DNA of 6,804 nucleotides from an uncultured Myxococcales bacterium. GTDB taxonomy: Bacteria; Myxococcota_A; UBA9042. Under the pieces are notes generated by a model, which saw only the letters and a list, made by a program, of their open reading frames with translations, was not told the origin of the DNA and made no database searches. Shown in pieces: positions 1 to 6,804 of this stretch. The stretch is from positions 1-6,804 of the forward strand of contig CAIXAA010000343.1 of assembly GCA_903917305.1 (NCBI GenBank), read 5' to 3'. Numbering within the stretch: position 1 is the stretch's first letter; the number at the start of each line of letters is the position of its first letter. The position numbers and the translations under genes were made by a program.

Positions 1-360
1 ACGGGGCCGAAGCTTGGAGACTATCGCTGCATTGCCGCAAGTCCCCGCGACTGTGACCAGGGCCGCGTCTGCGCGAAGTTTGGCTTCTGCGCATCAAAGG
101 ATGGCCGCTGCGTCGCAGAAGCCGACATGGATTGCGAACGCGGTTGGGCCTGCCGCGAGTTTGGCTTGTGCACGGCCCAGGGCGGCAACTGCGTGGCCGG
201 GTCCGACGGCCAGTGCAGAAAGACCAAGTGGTGCAGGCAGATAGGCGTTTGCACCGCACACGAGGGTGAGTGTCGCGCGGTGTCGGACGCGGACTGCACA
301 CAGTCCGTGGAGTGCATCCAGCATGGAAAATGCAGCGCGCGCAATGGCTTGTGTCACTGA
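1..360 (+). CDS. Cysteine-repeat protein, 3' end (5' truncated by window)
   Basis: The frame is open from base 1 to a TGA at 358-360 and gives 119 residues, with the N-terminus outside the window. The visible part is built from four copies of a 27-residue unit. Cysteines fall at 18/24/30/37, 45/51/57/64, 72/78/84/91 and 99/105/111/118, so each unit reads C-x5-C-x5-C-x6-C-x7. A glycine precedes the third cysteine by two in every copy (28, 55, 82, 109), and an Asp usually precedes the first. An extra Cys at 10 matches the last position of a preceding unit, so the repeats continue upstream. Four Cys per unit suggests disulfide-bonded modules in an exported or cell-surface protein; this is inferred, because no signal peptide is in view. 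Such Cys-rich repeat proteins are common in Myxococcota. The internal ATG at 127 lies in the middle of a repeat and is not a believable start. Function unknown. Confidence 0.72.
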   Translation, partial: TGPKLGDYRCIAASPRDCDQGRVCAKFGFCASKDGRCVAEADMDCERGWACREFGLCTAQGGNCVAGSDGQCRKTKWCRQIGVCTAHEGECRAVSDADCTQSVECIQHGKCSARNGLCH

Positions 361-458
361 CGGCGAGTCAGGCTGGCGCGACAGGCTCCAGTCGCTCGGG
401 CGCGTGCACTGTCGAATCGTGTCGGTGCCTCAACCCACGCGCGCGCGAGTGCTGTCCG

Positions 459-486
459 GGCAGCCCCCTCCACCCCAGGGGCCGCC
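459..486 (-). terminator. Hairpin just past hicB, possible terminator without U-tract
   Basis: The arms are 459-467 and 478-486, with a 10-base loop at 468-477. Read on the minus strand, the 9-bp GC-rich stem has one G-U wobble. On the plus strand the same position is an A-C mismatch, so the fold favours the minus-strand transcript. It begins immediately after the hicB stop codon. No run of T follows, so it may be a weak or Rho-assisted terminator or a 3' protective hairpin. It lies in the 126-bp gap between the convergent cysteine-repeat gene and hicB, where I see nothing else. Confidence 0.35.
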
Positions 487-732
487 TCATTCAGTGCCCT
501 CGACCTCGACCGCTTCGACGCTGACGCGCGGCGCCGGGATCGGCAGACCATCGGCACGCAGTCCGTCCAGGTGGCAGGCGATGGCCTCGCGAATGTTGGC
601 CCGTGCTTCGTCGCGTGTCGCACCCTGTGACGCACAGCCGGGCAGGTCCGGCACCCACGCGGAGAAGCCGCCGGTAGGCTCGCGCTGCACAATGACGGCG
701 AAGCCGTGGATGGTCGATCGCCGGGCCGTCAT
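487..732 (-). CDS. hicB: HicB-family antitoxin, short form
   Basis: This 81-residue protein carries the HicB fold signature. A beta strand GFAVIVQRE (10-18) is followed by GGFSAWVPDLPGC (21-33), then G-x-T-x-x-EA at 37-43 and a helix with REAI at 48-51. In HicAB modules the HicB protein binds and blocks HicA, and often represses its own promoter through a C-terminal HTH or ribbon-helix-helix domain. Here the chain ends soon after the core with an acidic Val/Glu-rich tail and has no room for a DNA-binding domain. The ATG overlaps the hicA stop as ATGA (729-732), implying translational coupling, with the toxin gene first as is common for hicAB. The family assignment is firm from the motifs; antitoxin activity is inferred from the neighbour. 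Confidence 0.88.
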   Translation of the reverse strand: MTARRSTIHGFAVIVQREPTGGFSAWVPDLPGCASQGATRDEARANIREAIACHLDGLRADGLPIPAPRVSVEAVEVEGTE

Positions 733-950
733 AGCTTGCGCCGCAGTTCCTTCTCATCGATCCCGAACGTCGCGCACACGCCGCGCACGTAGCCGTCCGG
801 CAGTTCCGACTTCAAGCCGTTGTGCGCCGTGATCGGGAACGTGCGGCCGTCCTTGACCGCGTGGTAGTGCGACCCGCCGCCCGGTGGATCCCGCACTTCA
901 ATGCCAAAGTCGCGCAGGGCACGCTTCAAGTCGCGGAACCGGACAGGCAT
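729..950 (-). CDS. hicA: HicA-family toxin (mRNA interferase)
   Basis: This 73-residue protein matches the size and layout of HicA, a small dsRBD-like mRNA interferase that cleaves transcripts and halts translation. The GGGSHYH segment (24-30) supplies the conserved catalytic-type His at 28. The stretch AHNGLKSELPD and the following GYVRGVCATFGID are typical of one HicA subgroup, and the C-terminus is a charged helix ending at Leu73. The key His is intact and no frameshift is seen, so the toxin is probably active. It starts 7 bp after the stop of the upstream HicB-like gene and overlaps hicB by 4 bp, making it the middle gene of a three-gene unit. There is no clear Shine-Dalgarno before its ATG, so translation may depend on coupling to the upstream gene. 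Confidence 0.9.
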   Translation of the reverse strand: MPVRFRDLKRALRDFGIEVRDPPGGGSHYHAVKDGRTFPITAHNGLKSELPDGYVRGVCATFGIDEKELRRKL

Positions 951-957
951 CGGCGGT

Positions 958-1356
958 TCACGCGGCGGCTTGGAAGGATTGAACGAGCGGCGCCGCCATG
1001 CGCGGCTTGGGCTGGCGCGGCGGGCCGCCGTCTGCCATCGGGAACGTACACGGCACGATCAACACGACGGCTGCGGCGTGGGCGGCTTGGTCAAAGTCGG
1101 ATGCAAGCTCGCCGTGCTGGATGATCCCGCGCAGTTCCTGCCAGTCCGCTTCCGGTGCGCGGCGGTCGGTCGGGTCGCGGCCGATGGTGAAGTCCTCTTG
1201 CACGACGACGGCTGCGACTTCCAAGGCGCTTTGGATCGCCTGCGGGAGCGACAGGCCATAGGTGTACGAATGGAAGTCCAGGACGTGCGCGACCCACGCC
1301 CCCGGCATGTCGCCAGCGGGCTTGAACAGCATCGAAAGTGTGCGCGTCGTGTCCAT
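958..1356 (-). CDS. HicB-like small protein upstream of hicA
   Basis: This 132-residue protein begins at the ATG whose complement is 1354-1356. An AGGAGG lies 14 bases upstream, and no closer in-frame start exists; an in-frame ATG at 1383 is upstream of that AGGAGG. Residues about 19-56 follow the HicB-fold pattern: GAWVAHVLDFHSYTYG, then SLPQAIQSALE, where ordinary HicB has a W-x-A-x-x-x-D strand, a turn with G, and an EA-type helix. No nuclease motif or HTH is seen. The C-terminal third (about 90-132) is Ala/Pro-rich and looks unstructured. It lies 7 bp upstream of hicA and is co-oriented, so it is probably co-transcribed with it. It may be a second antitoxin, a regulator or an unrelated HicB-fold protein. 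The fold assignment is by pattern only; the gene call itself is reasonably strong. Confidence 0.62.
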   Translation of the reverse strand: MDTTRTLSMLFKPAGDMPGAWVAHVLDFHSYTYGLSLPQAIQSALEVAAVVVQEDFTIGRDPTDRRAPEADWQELRGIIQHGELASDFDQAAHAAAVVLIVPCTFPMADGGPPRQPKPRMAAPLVQSFQAAA

Positions 1357-1370
1357 GGTGCGGCCTGGAA

Positions 1371-1376
1371 CCTCCT
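1371..1376 (-). promoter_or_regulatory. Shine-Dalgarno AGGAGG of the HicB-like gene
   Basis: A perfect AGGAGG reads on the minus strand 14 bases before the ATG at 1356. The spacing is long, but no nearer in-frame ATG, GTG or TTG is available. It supports the shorter 132-residue start over the in-frame ATG at 1383. Confidence 0.5.
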
Positions 1377-1381
1377 GACAC

Positions 1382-1410
1382 ATGCTAGTCGTGGGCCGGG
1401 TCCGGCGCAA
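1382..1410 (-). promoter_or_regulatory. Possible sigma-70-type promoter of the hic cassette
   Basis: On the minus strand, TTGCGC (1405-1410) and TAGCAT (1382-1387) are separated by 17 bases. The -35 matches the consensus at 3 of 6 positions and the -10 at 4 of 6. It lies between the tRNA terminator and the first cassette gene, where a promoter is needed. Transcription would start close to the AGGAGG, leaving a very short leader, which weakens the call. Confidence 0.32.
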
Positions 1411-1433
1411 GGACTCAGGCACGCCGATGCGCA

Positions 1434-1457
1434 GAATGGAACCCCGAATGGCACCCC
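1434..1457. repeat. 12-bp tandem repeat between tRNA terminator and cassette
   Basis: GAATGGAACCCC (1434-1445) is followed directly by GAATGGCACCCC (1446-1457), identical at 11 of 12 bases. It lies between the putative cassette promoter and the tRNA-Asn terminator. Short direct repeats in this position can be integrase arm sites or repressor operators; which one, if either, cannot be told from the sequence. Confidence 0.6.
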
Positions 1458-1462
1458 AAACG

Positions 1463-1494
1463 AAAAAGGGGCTGGAGCCTGCGCTCCAACCCCT
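1463..1494 (-). terminator. Intrinsic terminator of tRNA-Asn
   Basis: On the minus strand a 12-bp stem (arms 1483-1494 and 1467-1478, one G-U wobble) closes a 4-base loop and is followed by five T residues (1467-1463; the first T is also the last base of the stem). It starts 12 bases after the tRNA 3' end. This is a textbook Rho-independent terminator and should isolate the tRNA transcript from the hic cassette downstream. Confidence 0.9.
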
Positions 1495-1506
1495 CGTATT
1501 TCCAGG

Positions 1507-1579
1507 CTCCGATGGCAGGACTCGAACCTGCGACCCGGTGATTAACAGTCACCTGCTCTACCAACTGAGCTACATCGGA
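1507..1579 (-). tRNA. tRNA-Asn (anticodon GUU)
   Basis: The 73 bases fold into a full cloverleaf on the minus strand. The acceptor stem pairs TCCGATG with CATCGGA and the discriminator is G. The D-arm stem is GCTC/GAGC with a GG in its loop. The anticodon stem is GGTGA/TCACC around the loop CTGTTAA, giving anticodon GTT for Asn. The T-arm is GCAGG/CCTGC around TTCGAGT. The 3' CCA is not encoded (CCT follows the discriminator), so it must be added by a nucleotidyltransferase. The gene is divergent from holA, has its own promoter about 57 bases upstream and a strong terminator downstream. Confidence 0.97.
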
Positions 1580-1610
1580 ATCGCCGGACCTTGCGGCGCG
1601 GACCTCGGCG

Positions 1611-1633
1611 GGGCGCACCCTCCCGAAGCGCCC
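1611..1633 (-). other. Hairpin in the tRNA-Asn 5' leader
   Basis: GGGCGC and GCGCCC (1628-1633 and 1611-1616, read on the minus strand) form a 6-bp perfect GC stem with an 11-base loop. It lies between the -10 element and the mature tRNA 5' end, so it would be part of the precursor leader removed by RNase P. A role in processing is possible but not shown. Confidence 0.4.
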
Positions 1634-1636
1634 GGT

Positions 1637-1666
1637 ACGTTACAGTGCTCCACATCGCCTTGTCAA
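1637..1666 (-). promoter_or_regulatory. Sigma-70-type promoter of tRNA-Asn
   Basis: On the minus strand there is a perfect -35 TTGACA (1661-1666), followed after 18 bases by TAACGT (1637-1642). An alternative -10, TGTAAC (1639-1644), has a 16-base spacer. The bases just downstream are very GC-rich, the kind of discriminator seen at stringently controlled stable-RNA promoters; that link is an inference. The predicted start lies about 50 bases before the mature tRNA. Confidence 0.65.
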
Positions 1667-1695
1667 CGCGTCTGCCGCTCCCTACACTCACCGCG

Positions 1696-2967
1696 ATGGC
1701 AACTCGCAGCAGCACTCCCCCCGACTCCGACAAGAAACCAAAGCAAGACGAAGTCTTGCGTGTGATCGATGCCACCACCGGGCTGGCGGCGCACCTCGCC
1801 TCCGGTGGCCTGCATGTCGCCTACCTCGTCACTTCCGGCGAGATCGAGGAGCGTGGCCGCAATGAGGAGCGTCCGGGCGCCGATCCCCAGGCCTTGCTCG
1901 AGGCCGCCCGGGCGATCGAGAAAGCCGCGCTGGCAGGCGGAGATCCATCGCTCGACCTCGTGCGCATCGACTACCTGGACGGCGAGTTCCTGGGGCAGGG
2001 CATCCACTTCGCCATCTCGCAGGAGGCGCGATCCGTGTCGCTTTTTGGCGGGCGGCGCGTCGTGTCGGTCGTGCATGCCGACAAGCTCGACTTCGATGCC
2101 GCCAAAGGCAAGACCGGGGCAAAGTTGAAGTCTCGCAAGGACTTGGGCAGCGAGGACCCGCTCGAGACCTTGGTCGAGGGCATGCGCGGCCACGTGGGTG
2201 GGCCGCCGTTCGTGCTCATCTTCATCGCCGAGCACTTCGATCGCCGTCGCCGCGCCTTCAAGACGCTCGCGCAAATTGGCGCCATCGTTGAGGTTTCCCC
2301 GCTGACCGTGGGCACGCTGCAGGCCTACCTGGAGGCGCAGGGGACGCCGTGGCGCATCAAGATCGAGCGTGGCGCGGGCCAGCGCATCTGGGATCGGCTA
2401 GGTGGCAGTGATGCTTCGCGTTTGCGCCAGACGGCCGATCGCCTGCTGCTCGATGCCGGACCGGACGGCGCGGTGACCGTGCGCCAGGTGGAAGCTTCGG
2501 TGCCGATGGATCGCGACGCGGCGATGTGGGCGATCACGGACGCGCTGGCGGACGAGGACGTGACGCGCGCGCTGACCGTCCTGCACCTCCTGCTCGATCA
2601 CGCGGCTCCGTCGCAGCGCGACGGCGAAGTCATGAAGACGATGGGCTTTCTCACGAGCCACTACACCGCGCTGATGCGCCTCGCCTCGGCGTGGGCGCGC
2701 AACCAGTCCGAAGCGCAGATCGCCGCGGAGACTGGTATCCATCCATTCCGCTTGAAGAATCTCGGCCGGCAGCTGCGGGCGATGAAGCCTGGCCGGCTGG
2801 AGACCGCGATCGGCGCGCTCGATGCGGCGGATGCCATCCTCAAGTCGTCCGGCATTGGCGATCGACGTGTGGCGGTGACGCGCTGGATGGAGCAGCTGCT
2901 GCTCTCCCTCGCGCGCGGCGTGCCGCTGCGGATCAAGACGGGCCAGACCGTGATGGATACGCTTTAG
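1696..2967 (+). CDS. holA: DNA polymerase III subunit delta (clamp-loader subunit), long variant
   Basis: HolA is the clamp-loader subunit that opens the beta sliding clamp during DNA replication. The protein has 423 residues from the ATG at 1696. Family marks are the SLFGGRRVVSV stretch (about 115-125), the segment FVLIFIAEHFDRRRRAFKTL before the collar region, and the C-terminal IHPFRLKNLGRQLRAM (348-363) followed by the AADAILKSSG helix. Delta lacks a Walker A motif and none is seen here. At 423 residues it is clearly longer than typical HolA (about 340). The extra length includes a polar N-terminal tail (1-18) and a Lys-rich insert around 134-150. Longer upstream starts would run into the tRNA promoter region and are not favoured. 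No good Shine-Dalgarno is seen. It is divergent from tRNA-Asn and 30 bp upstream of the MBL gene. Confidence in the family is high despite divergence. Confidence 0.88.
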   Translation: MATRSSTPPDSDKKPKQDEVLRVIDATTGLAAHLASGGLHVAYLVTSGEIEERGRNEERPGADPQALLEAARAIEKAALAGGDPSLDLVRIDYLDGEFLGQGIHFAISQEARSVSLFGGRRVVSVVHADKLDFDAAKGKTGAKLKSRKDLGSEDPLETLVEGMRGHVGGPPFVLIFIAEHFDRRRRAFKTLAQIGAIVEVSPLTVGTLQAYLEAQGTPWRIKIERGAGQRIWDRLGGSDASRLRQTADRLLLDAGPDGAVTVRQVEASVPMDRDAAMWAITDALADEDVTRALTVLHLLLDHAAPSQRDGEVMKTMGFLTSHYTALMRLASAWARNQSEAQIAAETGIHPFRLKNLGRQLRAMKPGRLETAIGALDAADAILKSSGIGDRRVAVTRWMEQLLLSLARGVPLRIKTGQTVMDTL

Positions 2968-2984
2968 ATTCAAGTTATTCCAAT

Positions 2985-2990
2985 GCAGGA
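2985..2990 (+). promoter_or_regulatory. Shine-Dalgarno deciding the MBL gene start
   Basis: GCAGGA ends 7 bases before the ATG at 2998, an ideal distance. The alternative in-frame ATG at 2983 overlaps this element and has no purine-rich site before it, and the ATG at 3004 is 13 bases away. The 2998 start is therefore preferred. Confidence 0.5.
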
Positions 2991-2997
2991 TCTGATC

Positions 2998-3651
2998 ATG
3001 CCCATGACCATCGAACGGCACGCCCTCGGGCCGATGGCCAACTTCATCTACCTGCTGGTTCCGTCGCAGGGCGATCGCCTCGCCGTCGTCGATCCTGCGT
3101 GGGATCCGGCCTTCTTGCTCGCGCGGGCGGCGCAGCTGGGCCGTCCGATCACGGACATCCTCCTCACCCACCACCACGCGGACCACTCCAACGGCGTCGA
3201 GGCGCTGCTGGCGGCGCATCCGGCGCGGGTGCACGCCCAGCGCAGTGAGCTGCCGCAGCTGCGCGGTCGCGGTTGGGCGCAGGACCTCGTGCTCCACGAC
3301 CACGGCGATATCGTCGACCTGGGCGCGGGCGCCGCGGTGCAGCTGCTGCATACGCCTGGCCACACGCCGGGTTCGCAGTGCCTGCTGTGCGGGGATGTGC
3401 TGCTGACGGGCGACACGCTGTTCATCGATGGCTGCGGCCGTTGCGATCTGCCGGGAGGCGACGCTGAGGCGATGTACCGGTCCCTGCACGACATTCTCGG
3501 CAAGCTGGACGGCCACGTGCGCGTGCTGCCGGGCCACGACTACGGCCCACAGCCGGAAGCGACGCTGGACGATCAGAAAAAGACAAATCCATACATGGGC
3601 TTTCAAACAAACCGTGACTTCTTTGATTACCGGATGCGGCCGCGCGGCTAG
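2998..3651 (+). CDS. Metallo-beta-lactamase-fold hydrolase (glyoxalase II/ETHE1-like)
   Basis: This 217-residue soluble protein has a complete set of MBL metal ligands. THHHADH gives H58, H60, D62 and H63; HTPGHTPGS gives H122; LTGDT gives the bridging D139; and PGHDYG gives H180. The FIDGCGRCDLPGGD stretch after D139 and the GHDY...NP tail resemble glyoxalase II (hydroxyacylglutathione hydrolase) and ETHE1-type persulfide dioxygenases. Glyoxalase II uses two metals on thioesters, whereas ETHE1 uses one iron on glutathione persulfide. The exact substrate cannot be decided here. The protein is shorter than classic GloB (about 250) because the C-terminal substrate-binding domain is reduced. The start at 2998 is chosen on its Shine-Dalgarno; 2983 is possible. 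It follows holA by 30 bp and may be read from the same transcript. The last 25 or so codons are notably less GC-rich than the rest. Confidence 0.88.
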   Translation: MPMTIERHALGPMANFIYLLVPSQGDRLAVVDPAWDPAFLLARAAQLGRPITDILLTHHHADHSNGVEALLAAHPARVHAQRSELPQLRGRGWAQDLVLHDHGDIVDLGAGAAVQLLHTPGHTPGSQCLLCGDVLLTGDTLFIDGCGRCDLPGGDAEAMYRSLHDILGKLDGHVRVLPGHDYGPQPEATLDDQKKTNPYMGFQTNRDFFDYRMRPRG

Positions 3652-3774
3652 CCGCCTCGCCGACTGCCAGCCACCGCATTTGCCAGGCATGGCGCGCTGC
3701 TGCGCGACAAAACTTGCCAAAAGCCGCTGCTGTCTCACGATTGTCGCACGCGCCAGGATGGCGCAGGCACCGGC

Positions 3775-4035
3775 ATGGACCTGATTTTTGGCGCGATCGT
3801 GCCGGGCTGGAAGGGCAAGCCGTTGCCTCGGGCGTTGCCGCGTCACGTCGTGCTTGCGCTGCATCTGTCGCTGGCGGTCCTCGATCTGCTTAGCCTTTTG
3901 CGGCACGGTCGCACGTTCAGCCTGCTGACGGCGGACGCGCGGGTGGCGGTGCTGCAGCGCATGACCCGGCACCGCTGGGCGTGGCAGCGGCACCTCGTGC
4001 GCTGGTGGAAGCTGCTGGCGTTGGTGACGCGATGA
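3775..4035 (+). CDS. Small basic protein coupled to GMC oxidoreductase (alcohol-oxidase partner-like)
   Basis: This 86-residue, Arg/Lys/His-rich protein has one hydrophobic stretch (VVLALHLSLAVLDLLSLL, about 25-42). Its second half follows the pattern F-x-x-L-x-x-x-x-R-x-x-x-L-x-R-x-x-x-x-R, ending in a WWKLLALVTR helix. That pattern resembles the N-terminal segment of long-chain fatty alcohol oxidases and the gluconate 2-dehydrogenase subunit 3-like region that accompanies many bacterial GMC enzymes. The resemblance is by eye and modest. Its stop shares ATGA (4032-4035) with the start of the GMC gene, so the two are almost certainly co-translated and probably act together. The hydrophobic stretch could be a membrane contact or a buried helix. 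The AGGA upstream is about 16 bases from the ATG, so initiation looks weak. Confidence 0.66.
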   Translation: MDLIFGAIVPGWKGKPLPRALPRHVVLALHLSLAVLDLLSLLRHGRTFSLLTADARVAVLQRMTRHRWAWQRHLVRWWKLLALVTR

Positions 4036-5461
4036 CCATCGACGGCGCGCTGCGCGACATCGAAGAAGACGCCGACTTCGTCATCGTCGGTTCAGGCGCA
4101 TCGGGCGCCACCTGCGCGCGCTGGCTGAGCGCGGCTGGCTGCTCGGTGGTCGTGCTCGAAGAAGGCGCGCCCGCCAAGGTCGGCAAGGGCGATGGCTTGG
4201 ACGCGATGAGCCGCCTGTACCGTTCCGCCGGCGCCGCGATGACGGTCGGCAAGGACCGCATGGCGCTGCTGCAAGGGCGTTGCGTGGGCGGCTCCACGGT
4301 CGTAGCTGGCGGGATCCAATCGGGATTGCCGGAGGCCGTGTGGCGCGAATGGGTCGCGCGCGACGCCCGCTGGGCGCAGCGCCTGCCCTGGGAAGCCCTG
4401 GAAATGGCACGCGAACGCATGGACGCGGAGCTGAGCGTCCACAAGACCCCGCGCGAGCTGTGGGGCGAGACCGGCGCCGCGTTCTTCCGCGCCTTGCCCG
4501 GCCAGGCCTCGCCGACGTGGCGCAACACCCCGGGATGTCAAGGTTCCGGCCGCTGCCTGCAAGGGTGTCCGCACCGCGGCAAGACCAGCGCGGACCTCTC
4601 GCTTCTGCCCCAAGCCGAACAGTACGGCGCGCGCATCTACGCCCGTTGCAAGGTCGAGCGCATCTTGATGGAAGGCCATGTCGCCAAAGGCGTTCGTGGC
4701 CGCTTCGAGTCGGGCAAGCTGATGACTGCGCGGGCGCGCAAGGCCGTGATCCTGGCGACGAGTCCGATCCACACGCCCTGGCTGTTGCTGCAGAGTGGCC
4801 TGCGCAACGTGGGACAAGGCTGGCGCTGCCATCCGCGCGCGGTGCTGACCGGGCTGTTCCACAAGCCTGTGCACACGGGCCCCGCGGCTTCGCTGGCGAT
4901 GGAGAGCGTGGTGCACGGCGCGGCGGATGTTCATCTGCAAACGCTTGAACTTCCGCGCTCCTGGGCGGCTTCGCGCGTGCCCGGATTGGGCCCGGCGCTG
5001 GCGTCGCGGCTCGAGCAGATGGACCACATCGCCGTGTGGGGCAGCTCGGTGCGGGCGGAGGCGACCGGCAGCATCCGCCGCGGTCCGTGGGGGCCGCGCG
5101 TGCACTACGAAACGCTGCGGAAAGACCGCGTCCTGCTGCTGAAGAGCCTCGCCGTCCTCGCCGAAGCCATGCTGCAAGCCGGTGCCATGGAGGTCTGGCC
5201 CGGGATCGACGGCGCACCGGAAGTCGTGACAAGCGTCAAGCAAGCCCGCGAGTTGGCGCTCATCGACCCGGCGCCCGGCCTGACGCAGCTGTTCGCCACG
5301 GACTTCTTCGGCGGCGTCGCGGTGGACGAGCGCTTCCAGGTCGAAGGCGTGAGCGGCCTGGTGGTGGCGGACGCGTCGCTGCTGCCGACAAGCACGGGCG
5401 TTTCGCCGATGTCGACCATCATGGCGGTCGCGACCATCGTGGCGGAGCGTTGGGCGGCCGC

Positions 5462-5465
<4 letters not shown>
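4032..5465 (+). CDS. GMC-family FAD oxidoreductase (alcohol-oxidase-like) with altered active-site pair
   Basis: This 477-residue flavoprotein belongs to the glucose-methanol-choline superfamily, which oxidises alcohols through FAD. The Rossmann motif GSGASG (20-25) ends in VVVLEEG (39-45), where the Glu binds ribose. A second FAD motif, GRCVGGSTVVAGG, follows. The CQGSGRCLQGCPHRGKTSAD stretch, with three cysteines, is typical of the long-chain alcohol oxidase/cholesterol-oxidase-like branch. ARKAVILATSPIHTPWLLLQSGL and the C-terminal GLVVADASLLPTSTGVSPMSTIMAVA complete the fold. The usual catalytic His before GG/GT is replaced by Asp424 (ATDFFGG), and the usual Asn in GVNP is Ser458 (GVSP). 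The start at 4032 is fixed by the ATGA overlap with the small upstream gene. Tail-to-tail overlap with the sigma-54 regulator gene leaves no room for a separate terminator. Substrate unknown; activity is uncertain given the replacements. Confidence 0.88.

Positions 5466-6804
<1,339 letters not shown>

Noticed and set aside
127..360. ATG at 127 as the start of a small Cys-rich gene
   Set aside because: The frame and the 27-residue repeat continue without a break back to base 1, so this Met lies inside a longer protein.
1591..1695. Upstream start at 1591 for holA
   Set aside because: The extra 35 residues are Arg/Pro-rich, overlap the tRNA promoter and leader, and show no family resemblance. 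The ATG at 1696 is preferred.
3652..3774. Sigma-54 (-24/-12) promoter upstream of the small protein/GMC pair
   Set aside because: A TGGCGCG stretch near 3690 was considered, but the invariant GG and GC are not 10 bases apart and the -12 element is poor. TGGCA-like sites on the other strand fail the same spacing test.
2398..3993. Long minus-strand open frame of about 531 codons opposite holA and the MBL gene
   Set aside because: It is a GC-driven antisense shadow: His/Arg/Gln-rich with no motifs, lying opposite two genes with clear family motifs.

Overview
This is a high-GC bacterial window. It most resembles a Myxococcota (former Deltaproteobacteria) genome. The grounds are the GC-rich codon use, the cysteine-repeat protein, the sigma-54 activator and the long, divergent HolA. 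No marker gene fixes the taxonomy, so this is an inference.

Layout. Positions 1-360 (+) hold the 3' end of a gene for a protein made of regular 27-residue, four-cysteine repeats. Facing it on the minus strand is a compact three-gene toxin-antitoxin-type cassette, transcribed from 1356 down to 487: a HicB-like protein, a HicA toxin, and a short HicB antitoxin. A possible promoter lies at 1382-1410 and a hairpin without a U-tract follows the last gene. Upstream of the cassette, on the same strand, is a tRNA-Asn(GUU) gene (1507-1579). It has a good sigma-70-type promoter (1637-1666), a leader hairpin and a strong intrinsic terminator (1463-1494). The 100 bp between that terminator and the cassette hold a 12-bp tandem repeat. 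The cassette sits just past the 3' end of the tRNA, which is the usual position for integrated accessory DNA, but no integrase is visible.

From 1696 rightward come plus-strand chromosomal genes. The first is holA (DNA polymerase III delta, long variant). A metallo-beta-lactamase-fold hydrolase of the glyoxalase II/ETHE1 type starts 30 bp after holA. After a 123-bp gap (3652-3774) in which I see no convincing promoter or terminator, there is a translationally coupled pair: an 86-residue basic protein and a GMC-type FAD oxidoreductase (ATGA overlap). The small protein looks like the separately encoded N-terminal or small-subunit part of a long-chain alcohol oxidase. The GMC protein keeps its FAD-binding motifs but appears to lack the usual His/Asn pair at its C-terminus. 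The last gene, on the minus strand, is a PAS-AAA+-Fis sigma-54 enhancer-binding protein whose N-terminus lies beyond the window. Its stop codon overlaps the GMC stop tail to tail by 4 bp.

The observations most worth following up are the GMC protein with the altered catalytic pair and its coupled small partner, the HicB-like/HicA/HicB three-gene arrangement behind tRNA-Asn, and the very regular cysteine-repeat protein. None of these is proven to be a new system from sequence alone.
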